Both the position numbers and the translations under genes were made by a program. Below, piece by piece: positions 1 to 10,758 of a DNA stretch of 64,000 nt. The notes beneath the pieces were generated by a model. That model was given only the letters and a program-made list of their open reading frames with translations, was not told the DNA's origin and did not search any database. Source of the stretch: Adiantum capillus-veneris. Lineage: Eukaryota; Streptophyta; Polypodiopsida; Polypodiales; Pteridaceae. The stretch is from positions 57,948,768 through 58,012,767 of the forward strand of contig CM043944.1 in NCBI GenBank assembly GCA_014529385.2, given 5' to 3'. Positions within the stretch are counted from its first letter, which is position 1. Each line of letters opens with the position of its first letter.

Positions 1-2291
1 TCAAAAAACGTAAACTCCCTTCCCCACACTACTCCAAAGAACATACCATACCACCTAAATACCCTCTCAATCGCATCCATAATCTCTTTTCCCCTAAGCC
101 TCCTCCACCTCTTTCGCCTACCTCAAACCCCCAATCTATGTTACGTAACAACCTTCAATTTACTTCCCGTACTAACCTTGTACTTCGTCCCAACCATATC
201 TCTTTGGTTTCGGGAAAAGGAAAAGGGAGGAGGGACTAGGGCAAGGGACTAGGGCAAACACACCCAACCTCATGGGTGCATCTACTTTTTGACAAGCCCC
301 CCCTCCTCCCTACACTATGGATGCTTAATACCTCTCCTTCAACTCCCTCTCCTTCAAGTCCCTCGACTACGACTTTGCCTAACTCGATGAACCCCCAATG
401 CGACGCGACAGCGACATGCAAAAACTCAAGGAAAAGGAACAGTTTTTGGCTCCCTCTTACCAACCCACATGAGTACAAACTCAAAAATTTTGGTAAGCAA
501 CCGGCCTACTCTTTTGATAATGCCGTCTCTACAAACTTTGTACATAACCTCACCACACGTCCCCTCACTTTTAATGAAAATAAATGCTTGAACTTGGGTC
601 TCAAGTATATCCCACCTCCTCCCAACCCTACACCCAAACACCTCCTAGAAGCACATGAAACCTTAGGAAGAAGCTTACAACTTAAAGATTTCTTCAAAAC
701 CAACGAAGCCTCCTCCTTTTCTCCTTTTAAATTACCCAACCCCCATTGGAAACCACCCAAAAAGAATCGCTCTCTAGAAATTATCATAGAACACAACAAA
801 CTGCATCTTAAACATCAATTGGATAGCTACAACACCTCCTTCTCTAAACCTCCAAAGTTTGTACATCTAGCCCTCAAATCTCTCTCACATGATAACTCCA
901 TTGTTATTAAACCCGCCGACAAAAATCTTGGTCTTACTATCCTCTCAAAGGAATGGTATGAGAATGAGGCACTTAGACAACTAAATGACCCCATCACCTA
1001 TCAACCAACCACCCCACCTCCTCACAACTACCTAGCCTCTCTCCTCTCTACCATCATCCATAGATACACCCTCCTCCCCATGGAACAACGTATATTCATA
1101 CTTGCACCCCTCTCAAAACCTTTCAAACCCTGCCGCATCTACTTCCTCCCCAAATTACATAAACCATCGCTTGCTGCTAGACCCATTTGTGCTTACAATG
1201 GCTATTTTTTGGAAAATGCATCAAAATGGTTACACATAGAGCTATACCCTATCCTCTTGAGTTACAAACAACATCTTAAAGATGCCCTATCCCTAATCAA
1301 AGACCTACACCATACCCATTTTCCACCTAATTCTCTCCTTTTTACTTTTGATATAAACTCCCTCTACCCTAGCATCCCAACAGACCAAGGACTCCTTGCT
1401 CTTAAGACAACCATTTGTAAACACTTAGATCCCCCAAAAACCAACTTCATAATCTCCCTCTCTACCCTCATCCTTACACAACACTACATCAATTTCAATA
1501 ATAGAATTTTCAAGCAAATCAAAGGCACAGCGATGGGATCCAATTTTGCCGTAGTCTATGCTTGTCTTTTTCTTTGCCACCTAGAATCCCAATCCCCACT
1601 TCTCTATGACCCAAACCTGGCATACTTCAAAAGATTCATTGATGATGCCTTTGAAATATGGACTGGCTCCATTGAATCTTTAACATTCTCCCTCAACACA
1701 TATGCGGGAACCTTGCTTGAACACATTAAAACCACCCCCTCCATTTCTACCAATCAAGCCACAATCCTAGACATCCACTTCTTCAAGGGGCCCAAATTTT
1801 TAACCCATGGTATCCTAGACTCTAATTGCTTCCAAAAACCTCTAAACTCTTTCCACTATATACCATGGATCTCCTGGCACCCTACCCACCAAAAAATAGC
1901 CTTCATCAAGTCAGAACTTAGGAGGTACATTATGAGAGAAAGCTGATTCGAACACTACATTAACACAAGGAATCTCTTTTTTATCAGACTCAGGAAAAGA
2001 GGCTTTCCTAGGCAAGTGCTTCTCAAAGTATTCGGCTCAATCTCTTATTTAGAAAGGGAAAAACTCTTGATTAAACCCTCCTCAACCAAAAACCACCACT
2101 CCCCAACCATCTTTAAAATACCTTTTACCCCCGAAACTAGAAATCTTAAACCCTCCTTGGTAATTGGTAAACCTATCCATCTAGCTTGCCTAAATTCTCC
2201 AAACCTCTCCCACTTAGATAAACCCATCATATGGTGGACCACAGGACCTAATTTGCATACACTCCTCAATAACAAACCTTATGCACCATAA
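1..2291 (+). pseudogene. Penelope-like element reverse transcriptase remnant, no GIY-YIG endonuclease
   Basis: One reading frame runs from the window edge to 2291, broken by in-frame TAG at 237-239 and TGA at 1944-1946. It begins outside the window; the first usable codon after 239 is not ATG, so no true start is visible. Motifs in order fit Penelope-like RTs: NLTTRPLTFNE followed by GLKYIPPP, then RPICAYNGY, FTFDINSLYPSIPTDQG, the GTAMGSNFAVVYACLF palm motif, the catalytic KRFIDDAFEIW box and LDIHFF. After the TGA come RLRKRGFP and a TTGPNLHTLL segment like the conserved RT-tail motif of this superfamily. The frame stops there and I see no CxxC plus GIY-YIG region, so this resembles the endonuclease-deficient group (Athena/Coprina type). 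It is an inactive copy or fragment. A Hydra/Dryad-type element that lost its 3' end is the alternative. Confidence 0.8.
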
Positions 2292-2458
2292 TGACATTCA
2301 ACCTACCCAAACTTACCCTGTTTTGTCTTTACCTTACTCTCTGTGTAGGATGATGGATCATACCACTTCGGCGCTTGTATATCACCGCTTGCCCCATATC
2401 CATGTATACCCATACTCTGTTACTATCTATCCCGCTCTTGTACCCCACTTATGATCCA

Positions 2459-2700
2459 GAGGCTTTTTGTACCCATCTTAAGAACATAACAGTTTTTTGT
2501 ACCCATCTTAAAGAACATAACAGTTTTTTATACCCATCATATGAACATGACAAATTTTTGTACCCAACTTCTGAGCAAAAAGACATCTTTTATACCCCAC
2601 TTATGAGCTCAACATTTCTTTTTAAACTCCACTTATGAGCAAAATCACCTTTGAACCCCACTTACGAGCAAAACCGATGTTTTGTGCCCAACAATTTAAC
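2459..2700. repeat. Degenerate ~31-bp tandem repeat downstream of the Penelope-like RT
   Basis: About eight imperfect units of 30-32 bp follow each other. Each has a T-rich run, then a variant of TGTACCCATCTTA or TATACCCCACTTATGAG, then GAACATAACAG or GAGCAAAA. The first three units are closest to one another and the later ones drift. The block lies 170 bp after the RT frame ends, so it may be the element's 3' untranslated region. Confidence 0.7.
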
Positions 2701-3286
2701 AGAAACCCTTGTTCTTTGCAACCCCTTTCTCGGCACCCTGTGAACGGAATTAACCTTTTTAGTACCCCACATGAGGGCGAAACCCAAACCAATCACTAGA
2801 ATCCTTCCATAAGTATTACCTATTTTTAGGTAATACTCCTTCGCTCATATACTTTGGTGTAAACCCTCCCAACTTAATGAACCCACCCAAAGTGAATCAC
2901 TCTTTCTCCCTCTTAAAACCTATGTCTAATAAGGCTCACCCTTAGCATGCATTCTCATGTCACTCTCTCACACACAACTAAACTCAAGACTTTTTGAATT
3001 CAAAGTGCAAAATTCAAAACCTACTTCCCCCTTTTTTTTTCAAACACCTTCCCTCCTAAACTCACCCTACATAAACAAACCCCTACTCCCTTCCCATAAC
3101 TTCTTCACATTCCCCAATCTCCCTGGTAACACCATTGATGAGCTCTCTAAGAGAGCGAAACGCGTTTGGTTTCTTCTCCTCCCAACTTCTCCCAACAAAC
3201 CCCCCCCCCCTCATGAAGCTAGAGTGTTCCGCACGCTTGGTCTTTCTCGACGTTTTTTTTAAAAAAAAAACTTACTACTTGAATTA
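2701..3286. other. Unassigned AC/CT-rich spacer
   Basis: I see no supported gene. Pyrimidine-rich sequence with several C and T homopolymers lies between the tandem repeat and the foldback cluster. A short open frame at 2957-3262 has low-complexity composition and no recognisable motif. Confidence 0.5.
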
Positions 3287-3325
3287 TGACCATGCATAAA
3301 AATAAATCCTGTACTTGTCATTTTA

Positions 3326-3655
3326 AGGGCATGATACAATGTTTAGCTATTTGCCATTGTGGGGGGGGGGGGGGGGGGGGGGGGGAGTTTGCTATGAATA
3401 CATCAATTTGCCCAATTCTATCTCATGGCTATGCATCAAAAAAAGCCTGTACTTGTCATTTTAGGGCCCCAGGGACCCTCAACATGAGGGGCCACAAGGG
3501 CGCGCAAATCAGCCATCCAAAAATTCCCTGGGGCCCTAAAATGACAAGTACATGCTTTTTTTTATGCATATCCATGAGATAGAATTGGGAAAATTGATGT
3601 ATTCATAGCAAACTCCCCCCCACAATGGCAAATAGCTAAACATTGTATCATGCCA
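3326..3655. repeat. Large inverted repeat with homopolymer G/C tracts
   Basis: The left arm (about 3326-3480) reads GGCATGATACAATG, a 25-base G tract at 3361-3385, GAGTTTGCTATGAATAC, then CTCATGG. The right arm (about 3522-3655) is its reverse complement with a shorter C tract at 3617-3623. The arms enclose a unique centre with the GGGGCCACAAGGGCGCGC module. Confidence 0.75.
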
Positions 3656-3880
3656 TGCATAAAAATAAATCTTGTACTTGTCATTTTAGGGCCCCAGGGA
3701 CCCTCAACATGAGGGGCCACAAGGGTGCACAAATCAGCCATCCAAAATTTGGCCACAAGGGCGCGCAAATCAGCCATCCAAAAATTTTGATGCATAGCCA
3801 TGAGATAGAGTTGGACAAATTGATGTATTCATAGCAAACTCCCCCCCCCCACAATGGCAAATAGCTAAACATTGTATCAT

Positions 3881-4058
3881 GCCATGCATTAAAAAAAGCT
3901 TGTACTTGTCATTTTAGGGGCCCAGGGACCCTCAACAAGAGGGGCCACAAGGGCGCGCAAACTGGCCATCCAAAATTTTTGCGCGCCCTTGTGGCCCCTC
4001 TTGTTGAGGGTCCCTGGGCCCTTAAAATGACAAGTACAAGCTTTTTTTAATGCATGGC
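3881..4058. repeat. Near-perfect 80-bp-arm hairpin
   Basis: Positions 3881-3960 are almost exactly the reverse complement of 3980-4058, starting GCCATGCATT and ending AATGCATGGC, with a loop of about 20 bp. Only a few mismatches or single-base length differences are visible, so the palindrome is young or is maintained. Confidence 0.85.
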
Positions 4059-4303
4059 CATGAGATAGAACTGGGCAGTTTAATGTGTTCATAGCAACCC
4101 CTCCCCCCCCCAAATGGCAGATACCTAAACCTTGTATCATGCTTATCAACCATTTTTTACTTCCTTGTGTCCATCCCCTGTTCTTGGAAATATCTTGGTC
4201 CCTATTTGTGCCTGGCTGGGCATTCTACGCGCCGTTGTGGTCCCTCTTGTTGAGGGTCTCTGGGGCTTCAAAATGACAAATAAGGGCTTTGTTTTAATGT
4301 ATG

Positions 4304-4764
4304 GTAGAAAGATAGTCCACTGCCGTCAAAATATAGCTTTTGCCCCTGCTTGTGATAGGTAACGGGCCTATTGCATCAATCCCCCACTTTTCAAACACAT
4401 CAAACGCCATAATGGTTTTTCGTAGCTCTGGCTTCAACACTCTCTTCCCAAATGCTTGACACCTATTGCAAGACCTACACCAATGGTGAACATCCTTGTG
4501 CAAACTAGGCCATACATACCCCTCTTGCAAAATCTTATGCAAGGTGATCTTTAGAGCAAAATGGCCACCACATGCGCCTTCATGATTCTCTTCCAACACT
4601 CTGTAAAGCTCCTCCCGCCAAGGTACACGTCTCAACACGAGATCAGCCCCTTTCATGTATAAGACATCACCAATCAATTTGTACCTGTATGCTCTACGCA
4701 CAAAGCCATACTTCTTAGACTTCTGAATCTCCTTTGGAATGATTCCTGTTAGCAAAAACTCCTC
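4304..4764 (-). pseudogene. G1 Ty3/gypsy integrase, truncated (zinc-binding module and start of core)
   Basis: This continues the G1 polyprotein after an in-frame TAA at 4768-4770. The HHCC zinc-binding module is intact with spacing H-x6-H-x30-C-x2-C (HEGACGGH ... CNRC). The catalytic core begins with KWGIDAIGPLP, holding the first acidic residue of the DDE triad, and AVDYLS. It then stops abruptly at the foldback cluster near 4304, so the second Asp and the Glu are missing. The enzyme would join element cDNA to chromosomal DNA, but this copy cannot be active. No 3' LTR for G1 is found on the far side of the cluster. Confidence 0.85.
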
Positions 4765-4767
4765 TTC

Positions 4768-5382
4768 TTAAGCCAAAATTTCCCGGCCATGATAAAGAGG
4801 TAAATTGGTCCTCAACACGAATAGCTCCCCAATCATGCCTTGAGCTGCTTCATGTGCCTCTCCATTTAGAGCACGTTCAATGTGTCTGATGCTCCATACT
4901 TCGAACTTTTTTAATAGGCCTTTAATTCTGAAGCACATTTCCTTCAATGAGATGTTCTTGCTCTTCCACACACCCAGCACTTGCTTCACCACTAACAAGG
5001 CATCACCTTTTATGCTCAACCTTCGAACCCCATGCTTCAAACAAATGTGTAATCCGGCTTCCAATGTAGCATATTCAGCCTCATTGTTACTATGCGCATC
5101 CAATTTGAACCCTCTCTTGCATACTAGCTTCCCCTCTGGATCATAAAGTGCTATACCCCCTGAAGCTGCATCGTGGCTCTTTCTGTATGAACCATCAAAG
5201 AACAACACATGTGCGTTGCTGATCTGTGGCACTTCTTCAACTACCTTTCTCACCACCTCTTCCTTAACAATAAGGGGATTCTCCTTGTAGGTCAACAAAT
5301 CAGCTAGGGTAGCCCTTGTACTATCTTCCACTAGAAAAGAGAACTCAAACTCTTGCAGCTCAATTACCCATTTCTTCACCAC
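4768..5382 (-). pseudogene. G1 second RNase H domain
   Basis: In frame with the upstream gag-pol after a TGA at 5386-5388, and followed in frame by the integrase after TAA. The domain shows VLFFDGSYRKS (first catalytic Asp), SNNEAEYATLEAGL (catalytic Glu) and LSIKGDALLVVKQV (Asp). The last acidic position, usually N..AD, reads NGEAHEAA. An additional RNase H after a first RNase H is known from the Tat group of plant Ty3/gypsy elements; the best family match is that archaeal-like RNase H. It would degrade RNA in RNA:DNA hybrids during reverse transcription. The first Met is not a true start because the reading continues upstream. Confidence 0.8.
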
Positions 5383-5385
5383 ATT

Positions 5386-8300
5386 TCACATGTTAATACC
5401 ATTAATTAATTGTGGCAAAAAGGCATAACTCGTCAAGAAAACAAAAGGCCGTGGTAGCAAGTAATGACGAAATCGTCGACAAGCAAATATTACACTGGCC
5501 ATCACTAGCTCTACTTCCGATAACTTTCTCTCCGCTACCAACTTCACTCGGCTTGCACAATACACTGGCCTCATATAATGGCTGCCCTTCCCCTTTTGCA
5601 ATAGCATGGCTCCAATGGCATCATCCCCTACTGATGGATTTACATAAAACACTTTCTCCCAATCAGGAGCCTGCATGGCTGACAACCCCCCTAACACCTC
5701 TTTCACCTCTTGAAACACTTCTTCACACTTGTCATCCCATTGCAATGGATCATGCTTTGCCACTTGCTGTAATGGATAAAGAAGCTGCGAAGACAATGGA
5801 ATAAACCGTGCCATGTACTTCACTTTGTGTATAAAGGTTGCCAATTGCTTCGTACTCGTAGGTGATGGAAGAAGAATAATAGACATAACCTTGTCTGGAT
5901 CAGCCTCAATGCCATTTTCTGACACCATATGGCCCAATAACTTCACCCTTGGCTGTGCTAGATGACATTTCTTTGGATTTAGTTGTCCTCCACATTCATC
6001 ATATCGAGCGAATACCATCTGTAGCTTCTCATGGTGATCAGCCCTACTGCTATAGACACAGAAGTCATCCATAAAAGCTTGAACACAACTACCAATGAAT
6101 GGTTCCAACACCCAATTTGATCTCTCTTGATAAAAGGAAGGTCCATTTGACAACCCAAATGGCAATACTGTGTAGCAATAGCAGCCCCATGGCGTAATAA
6201 AAGTTGTCTTTGTGCGGTCTTTAAGAGCAATCTTCAATTGAAAATAGCCTGAAAAACCATCACACACACTGTACCTCTCATAACCTGCCACTAAATCCAA
6301 GATCTGATCGATGAATGGAAGAGGATATGGGTTCTTCTTAGTGGCTGCGTTTAAGGGTTTAAAATCCACACAAATTCTCCACTTCCCATCCTTCTTTGGA
6401 CTGACTACAACTGGACTCACCCATTCTGTGGTCTCCAGTGGAACTATGAACCCTGCCTTCAATAACTTGTCCACCTCTAGCCGCAAGGCTTCCATTTTCT
6501 CTTGACCCATCCTTCTTAGCCTTTGCCGCACTGGCTTAGCACCTTCTTTCAGATCTATATGCATCTCTTCACCCTTGAACCCTCTGATCTCTTCATATGA
6601 AGTAATGAACAAATCAGGAAAACTAGCCAGCATATGCAAATATATATCCTTCTCCATAGCTGAGAGGTCTCCACTAATCATTTGCGTCATTAATTCCTGC
6701 TTCTTTGACAACTCAACCTTGGTTTGCATCAACCCTTCAATCACTTCATAAGGCCCTTCACTTTCATCTTCAACCTCATTCGCAAATGCAACTAAACCAA
6801 ACTCCTGGATTTCTTTGTCCATCAAAAGAAATGCAACATCAGCATCCTCATCACTGCTGGTAGTGCTATCACTGTCCTCATCTGTCACCGTGGAAGAGTC
6901 TTCATCACTAGACTCATCCTCATCTTCATAAAGCTCCTCTAATCGTTTCCTTGTGTCCATATTATAAAGCTTCTTGGTACCTGTCTTTCCATAGAGGCTA
7001 ATCGTACCATGTCGCCAATCTTGAACAGCCCCCACTGCATGTAACCATGGTCTGCCCAGTATAATAGGATATGCTCCCAACCCTGCTGGCATCACATGAA
7101 AATCAACCACTGCCTTTGCATCATATGCCTCCACTTCTAAGCTCTTTACAACACCCAAGCATTTTACTTTTTGATGGTTTGCCAATCTGATCCGAAAACC
7201 TGACACCCCAGCCACTATGAGACCCATCTTCTCAATGCATGAGTGTGTTATGACGCATATTTGGGCTCCGCCATCCACATAACCTTGTCCCAAATTTTTC
7301 CTTTTATGCCACACATCTACTATTGGACAAATGTCTGGTAGCTCGTCCATTGCCAACACCTTCACTGAACCTCTCTCTGGCTCTTTCTCCATTGGGTTAA
7401 CCATCCTCTTCCACTGTCGCTTTAGCTTAGGCACCATCTCTATAAGCTGCCCAAAAGTAACATCTGCCTTCCTTCTCGTCAGATCCTCCTTTAAGTCATA
7501 GCTTAATTGCCCATCCCCTAGTGGAAAATCTGAAACATGAAACTTTCGACGAGCTCTCCTTTTCCTCTTGGCCTTGACATCCTCGCCTTCATGGCTCTTT
7601 CCTTTCTTCTTACTAGGACCTGGGGCACTTCTTCCTTCCTTATCCTCTGTGGTCCTCTTTCCAATAGGCATCACTAATGTATCCTCTAGCTTTGATGCCT
7701 TCTCCAAGGTGACTACACTTAGCACTTTTGTCTTTCCCTTTTCCTCCTGGGTTAATCCGCTGGTTCCTTCATCTCCCTTAATTTCGATGCCATAATCATT
7801 TGACCTAGTTAGCACCTCTCTTTGCAATGGATACATGTCTCCCCCCATCCTTGGTGGCTTATCACATTGCGGGCTGATGTGACCCAACTCTCCACAATTA
7901 TAACATGTGGGCGTCTGCCTCCAAAACCTACCATTGCTTTGTCCAACACCATTCCTAGGCCTTTCTTCACCTCCTGGCTGATTTGCAAACCTCCCTCGAC
8001 CTCGATTATTTCCCACTTGACCTAGCATGTTTAGGGTGAGATTCTTCATCAAATCAACCACTTGCCTCATGTCTTGCCTTAGGCCATCATCTTGCACTGC
8101 TGTAGTGACCATTGCTGGCATAACCTGAGTAGTAACAGGAACCACTGGTTCATGATGAACCCCTGACATGCGCCCTTGTAAAGACTCTATAGGCTGAAAT
8201 TCAGACCTCATTGGCAAAGACTCCACCCCTAACTGGCTCATTTTCCTCAGCTTCCACTCTTTGTTCCTTGCTACCTCTAGTGCATCCTCATATGTCCTAG

Positions 8301-8769
8301 GCTTCTTTAGCTCCACTCTCCAACGTATATTCTCCCAAAGACCAGCCAAGAACCTGTCCTTCTTCATCATGTCAGGCGGGGGTACCTGTGGTGCTAAAGC
8401 CTTGCACATTCGCTCCCATGCCAATGAAAACTTACGTATGTACACATCTACTGGCTCACCTTCCTTCTGCACCAAAGCCTGTACTTCTTGCCACACCTTG
8501 TCAGGATCTTCTATCTTCACAAACTCCACATCCAACCCATGTCGTAGATTGTCCCAACTCAAGCTTACAGGTGGATCATCCACACGCAACTCCTCTTCAA
8601 ATGCTTTAGACCAAACTCGTGCATCACTCTTCAAACAAATTTGGAGAAGGCGCAACATCTGCGCAAGGTCATGAATCTGGTTGCTAATGCAGGCAACCTC
8701 CATCTTTTCCAGAAAGTCCTCCACATCTTCATCACTTCTTTCATGAAACTCCGGATAAGAGAAAGCCAT
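5386..8769 (-). CDS. G1 Ty3/gypsy Gag-protease-RT-RNase H polyprotein
   Basis: An open frame of 1127 residues starts at ATG 8769 and ends at an in-frame TGA. Residues 1-200 are a retrotransposon Gag core. A zinc knuckle CYNCGELGHISPQC lies at 289-302 and a basic KRKRRARRK patch near 401. The protease is at about 490-600 with ILGRPWL near 571, but its catalytic triplet reads DGG (499-501) instead of D-S/T-G. A Glu/Asp/Ser-rich linker occupies 612-645. RT spans about 740-930 with the AFMDDFCVYS active site near 899. RNase H begins near 1030. There FYVNPSVGD replaces the usual first Asp with Asn and FLTSYAF replaces the T-D-H motif, so this RNase H looks inactive. The long intact frame suggests fairly recent coding activity. 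Gene order gag-PR-RT-RH-(RH)-IN is Ty3/gypsy. Confidence 0.88.
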   Translation of the reverse strand: MAFSYPEFHERSDEDVEDFLEKMEVACISNQIHDLAQMLRLLQICLKSDARVWSKAFEEELRVDDPPVSLSWDNLRHGLDVEFVKIEDPDKVWQEVQALVQKEGEPVDVYIRKFSLAWERMCKALAPQVPPPDMMKKDRFLAGLWENIRWRVELKKPRTYEDALEVARNKEWKLRKMSQLGVESLPMRSEFQPIESLQGRMSGVHHEPVVPVTTQVMPAMVTTAVQDDGLRQDMRQVVDLMKNLTLNMLGQVGNNRGRGRFANQPGGEERPRNGVGQSNGRFWRQTPTCYNCGELGHISPQCDKPPRMGGDMYPLQREVLTRSNDYGIEIKGDEGTSGLTQEEKGKTKVLSVVTLEKASKLEDTLVMPIGKRTTEDKEGRSAPGPSKKKGKSHEGEDVKAKRKRRARRKFHVSDFPLGDGQLSYDLKEDLTRRKADVTFGQLIEMVPKLKRQWKRMVNPMEKEPERGSVKVLAMDELPDICPIVDVWHKRKNLGQGYVDGGAQICVITHSCIEKMGLIVAGVSGFRIRLANHQKVKCLGVVKSLEVEAYDAKAVVDFHVMPAGLGAYPIILGRPWLHAVGAVQDWRHGTISLYGKTGTKKLYNMDTRKRLEELYEDEDESSDEDSSTVTDEDSDSTTSSDEDADVAFLLMDKEIQEFGLVAFANEVEDESEGPYEVIEGLMQTKVELSKKQELMTQMISGDLSAMEKDIYLHMLASFPDLFITSYEEIRGFKGEEMHIDLKEGAKPVRQRLRRMGQEKMEALRLEVDKLLKAGFIVPLETTEWVSPVVVSPKKDGKWRICVDFKPLNAATKKNPYPLPFIDQILDLVAGYERYSVCDGFSGYFQLKIALKDRTKTTFITPWGCYCYTVLPFGLSNGPSFYQERSNWVLEPFIGSCVQAFMDDFCVYSSRADHHEKLQMVFARYDECGGQLNPKKCHLAQPRVKLLGHMVSENGIEADPDKVMSIILLPSPTSTKQLATFIHKVKYMARFIPLSSQLLYPLQQVAKHDPLQWDDKCEEVFQEVKEVLGGLSAMQAPDWEKVFYVNPSVGDDAIGAMLLQKGKGSHYMRPVYCASRVKLVAERKLSEVELVMASVIFACRRFRHYLLPRPFVFLTSYAFLPQLINGINM

Positions 8770-9768
8770 GGTTAGAGAACCCCTTCAAACACACGTGCAA
8801 GAACTCAAAACTTTTCACTACCCAATCCCCAGAAACTTCAATGGAGCTCAACTTTAGATGAGAACAAACACATGCACATCAAATGAGTTTTCATAGTTGA
8901 TCATCGGAATTACAACAGGCAAAGGACATTCCAGGATCTCTCTCAATCTTCTTGGCCCAAACATAAAGACTATGCGCTACTGGAAAAAGATCTTCCTGGA
9001 CACATGAACATTAATCTGAATTCTTTGAGTTAAATGAAAAGGAGTGAACTGAGGGCCATTTTGATCATCCATTAAAGCCAACCATGAAGCTCCCAAGAAG
9101 GCACACCTGACTCAACCTCTGATTTTGCCAAAATTTCAGCAGCATAACAGCATAAATGGCTCAAAATACCAAAAAACCAGCCATCATAACTTGGGAAAAT
9201 TTCGACAGAGTTTCCCCAGAAGTAGAGCAATGAGAACCCAAAATATAGACTGTATCTGTATGCATAAACTGTCAACAATAGAACCAGAGCATCAAGTAGG
9301 ACTCACTAGTACATAGCCTATGGCGAGGTCACAAAAAGGGTGCTCCAGCTACCTGTATCACCGAAAGGATCTCCACATTTGAGAATCCCCCAGCTCAATA
9401 AAAACCTCACGCTATCGACCCTCACACGAAGGCTAATGCAAATCGCATATAGTCAAGTCTCAGAAATGACTATCTTCTAGACCAAGTCTCAGAAATGGCT
9501 GGGACTGCCAAATACAACCAAATACGTACAATGGCAGTTTCCACAAATACGTACAATGGCAGTTTCCACAAGTAACGTACAATCCAACAGACAATGCGCT
9601 CAAATAGGCGCCAAGTGATGCATTCCCACAACAACTGCAAGTGACATCACTGCTAGTATATCACTGTACTCCAGCTACCTGTACCTGTGTGAATCACCTG
9701 TACCTATACCTGTCCCTGTAACCTGTAACCTGTAATCTCGAAGCTCGAAGCAGAAGGTACTCGAAGAA
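8770..9768 (-). other. G1 5' leader between primer-binding site and gag
   Basis: About 1 kb without a convincing gene separates the primer-binding site from the gag ATG. Near the PBS it holds short repeats of an ACCTGTA type (about 9660-9735) and a duplicated CAAATACGTACAATGGCAG segment (about 9519-9570). Small open frames here lack motifs. Confidence 0.55.
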
Positions 9769-9788
9769 GATCCTCCGTGGGGGCGCCA
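9769..9788 (-). other. G1 putative primer-binding site
   Basis: Read on the minus strand this is TGGCGCCCCCACGGAGGATC, six bases inside the presumed LTR end ...GCTCACA. A very similar site follows the E3 LTR at 34128-34147. I cannot assign the tRNA. Confidence 0.5.
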
Positions 9789-9794
9789 AAAGAA

Positions 9795-10758
9795 TGTGAG
9801 CGGGATGAAAACACACACAACGCCTCTATAACAACCCGACACACACTCTTGGAATGATACACACACACTATGGGGCACCACTCGGCTTAGACAACACACA
9901 TGGCCGAGACAGGGAACACACCTCTGGAGTGAGAGGAGAGAGACTATCCACTTGCCCACTCCACACACACACACACACACACAAAAAAAACTCAGCTCAA
10001 AAAAGGAGAATTTCTGATGTTTAGATACAAATGAGCTTGGGCCAACACCAATGGGGCAAACAACTCACACAATATGGGTAATATATGACAGATACAATCA
10101 CAAATTGGAGAAGAAGCTTCATTCATAGGAGAAACTTACACAGCAAAAACAGCAGAAAAAGGGTGAGGAATTTGGCAAAATGGACAGCGCCATCGCGTCC
10201 GGAACGGCCCAAAACCCCAGTCTACAATGTCAAAGTGCTCAAATCCGACCTCGGATGAGCAGTTTACGACCAAAACAGGCTCCAAAATGAGCAAAAACAC
10301 ACCTGCGGCTGTTCCTCCTCTCTTCTCCACGTTTTTTCTGGTCTTCTCTCTGTTTTTTCAGTTCCCACACTTAGCTTTATTAGTTGGGCACCCTTGGCCT
10401 TTTAGATGACCTCAAACAGACCCCGAACAGGCCAAAAACTGACCTCGCAGTGCATAGTTGTCACCTTTTTGCATCATTCGCACACCTGGCACTCAGCTTT
10501 TTTCCAATAATGCATCTCACCACCACGTGAAGTGGCCCCAAAAAGTGGTCCTAATGATGACCTTTCTGCATAACTCTCACAAGAAAACACCCACGTTGTG
10601 TCCGTCCTCATCCGCGTGCAAATATTGACCTCGTTCGCCCTCCTGACGCCACTAAATGCCATCTGACGCACTTGCTGACCTCATGTCGTCGGCCCGCGAA
10701 TAGCTTCCTCGAGAAGTGTTACGCGCTACCAACTCCTCCTTATTGTAGAAAAAACACA
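9795..10758 (-). repeat. G1 putative 5' LTR
   Basis: On the minus strand the segment starts TGTGTTTTTTC and ends CCCGCTCACA, giving TG...CA ends with short inverted repeats next to the PBS. It contains a (CA)n run near 9961-9983. No second copy is in the window because the element is truncated at 4304, so the outer boundary at 10758 is a guess from TGTG...CACA. Confidence 0.4.

Larger units (their letters stand above)
3287..4304. repeat. Foldback / palindrome cluster (MITE-like)
   Basis: The kilobase is built from one ~60-bp module, seen in both orientations: CATGCAT, an A-run, then CTTGTACTTGTCATTTTA, GGGCCCAGGGACCCTCAAC and GGGGCCACAAGGGCGCGCAA. Between modules lies a second shared segment with GATACAATGTTTAGC, TTTGCCATTGTGG and a G or C homopolymer. 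At least five module copies occur, near 3287, 3430, 3520, 3655 and 3885, with a diverged copy at 4225-4303 forming the right edge. All open frames here are by-products of the repeats. The right end abuts the broken integrase of the neighbouring gypsy element. No transposase is visible, so any mobility would need help in trans. Confidence 0.75.

Noticed and set aside
3286-4362. Several 60-98 residue open frames
   Set aside because: They repeat because the underlying foldback modules repeat on both strands; none has an independent coding signature.
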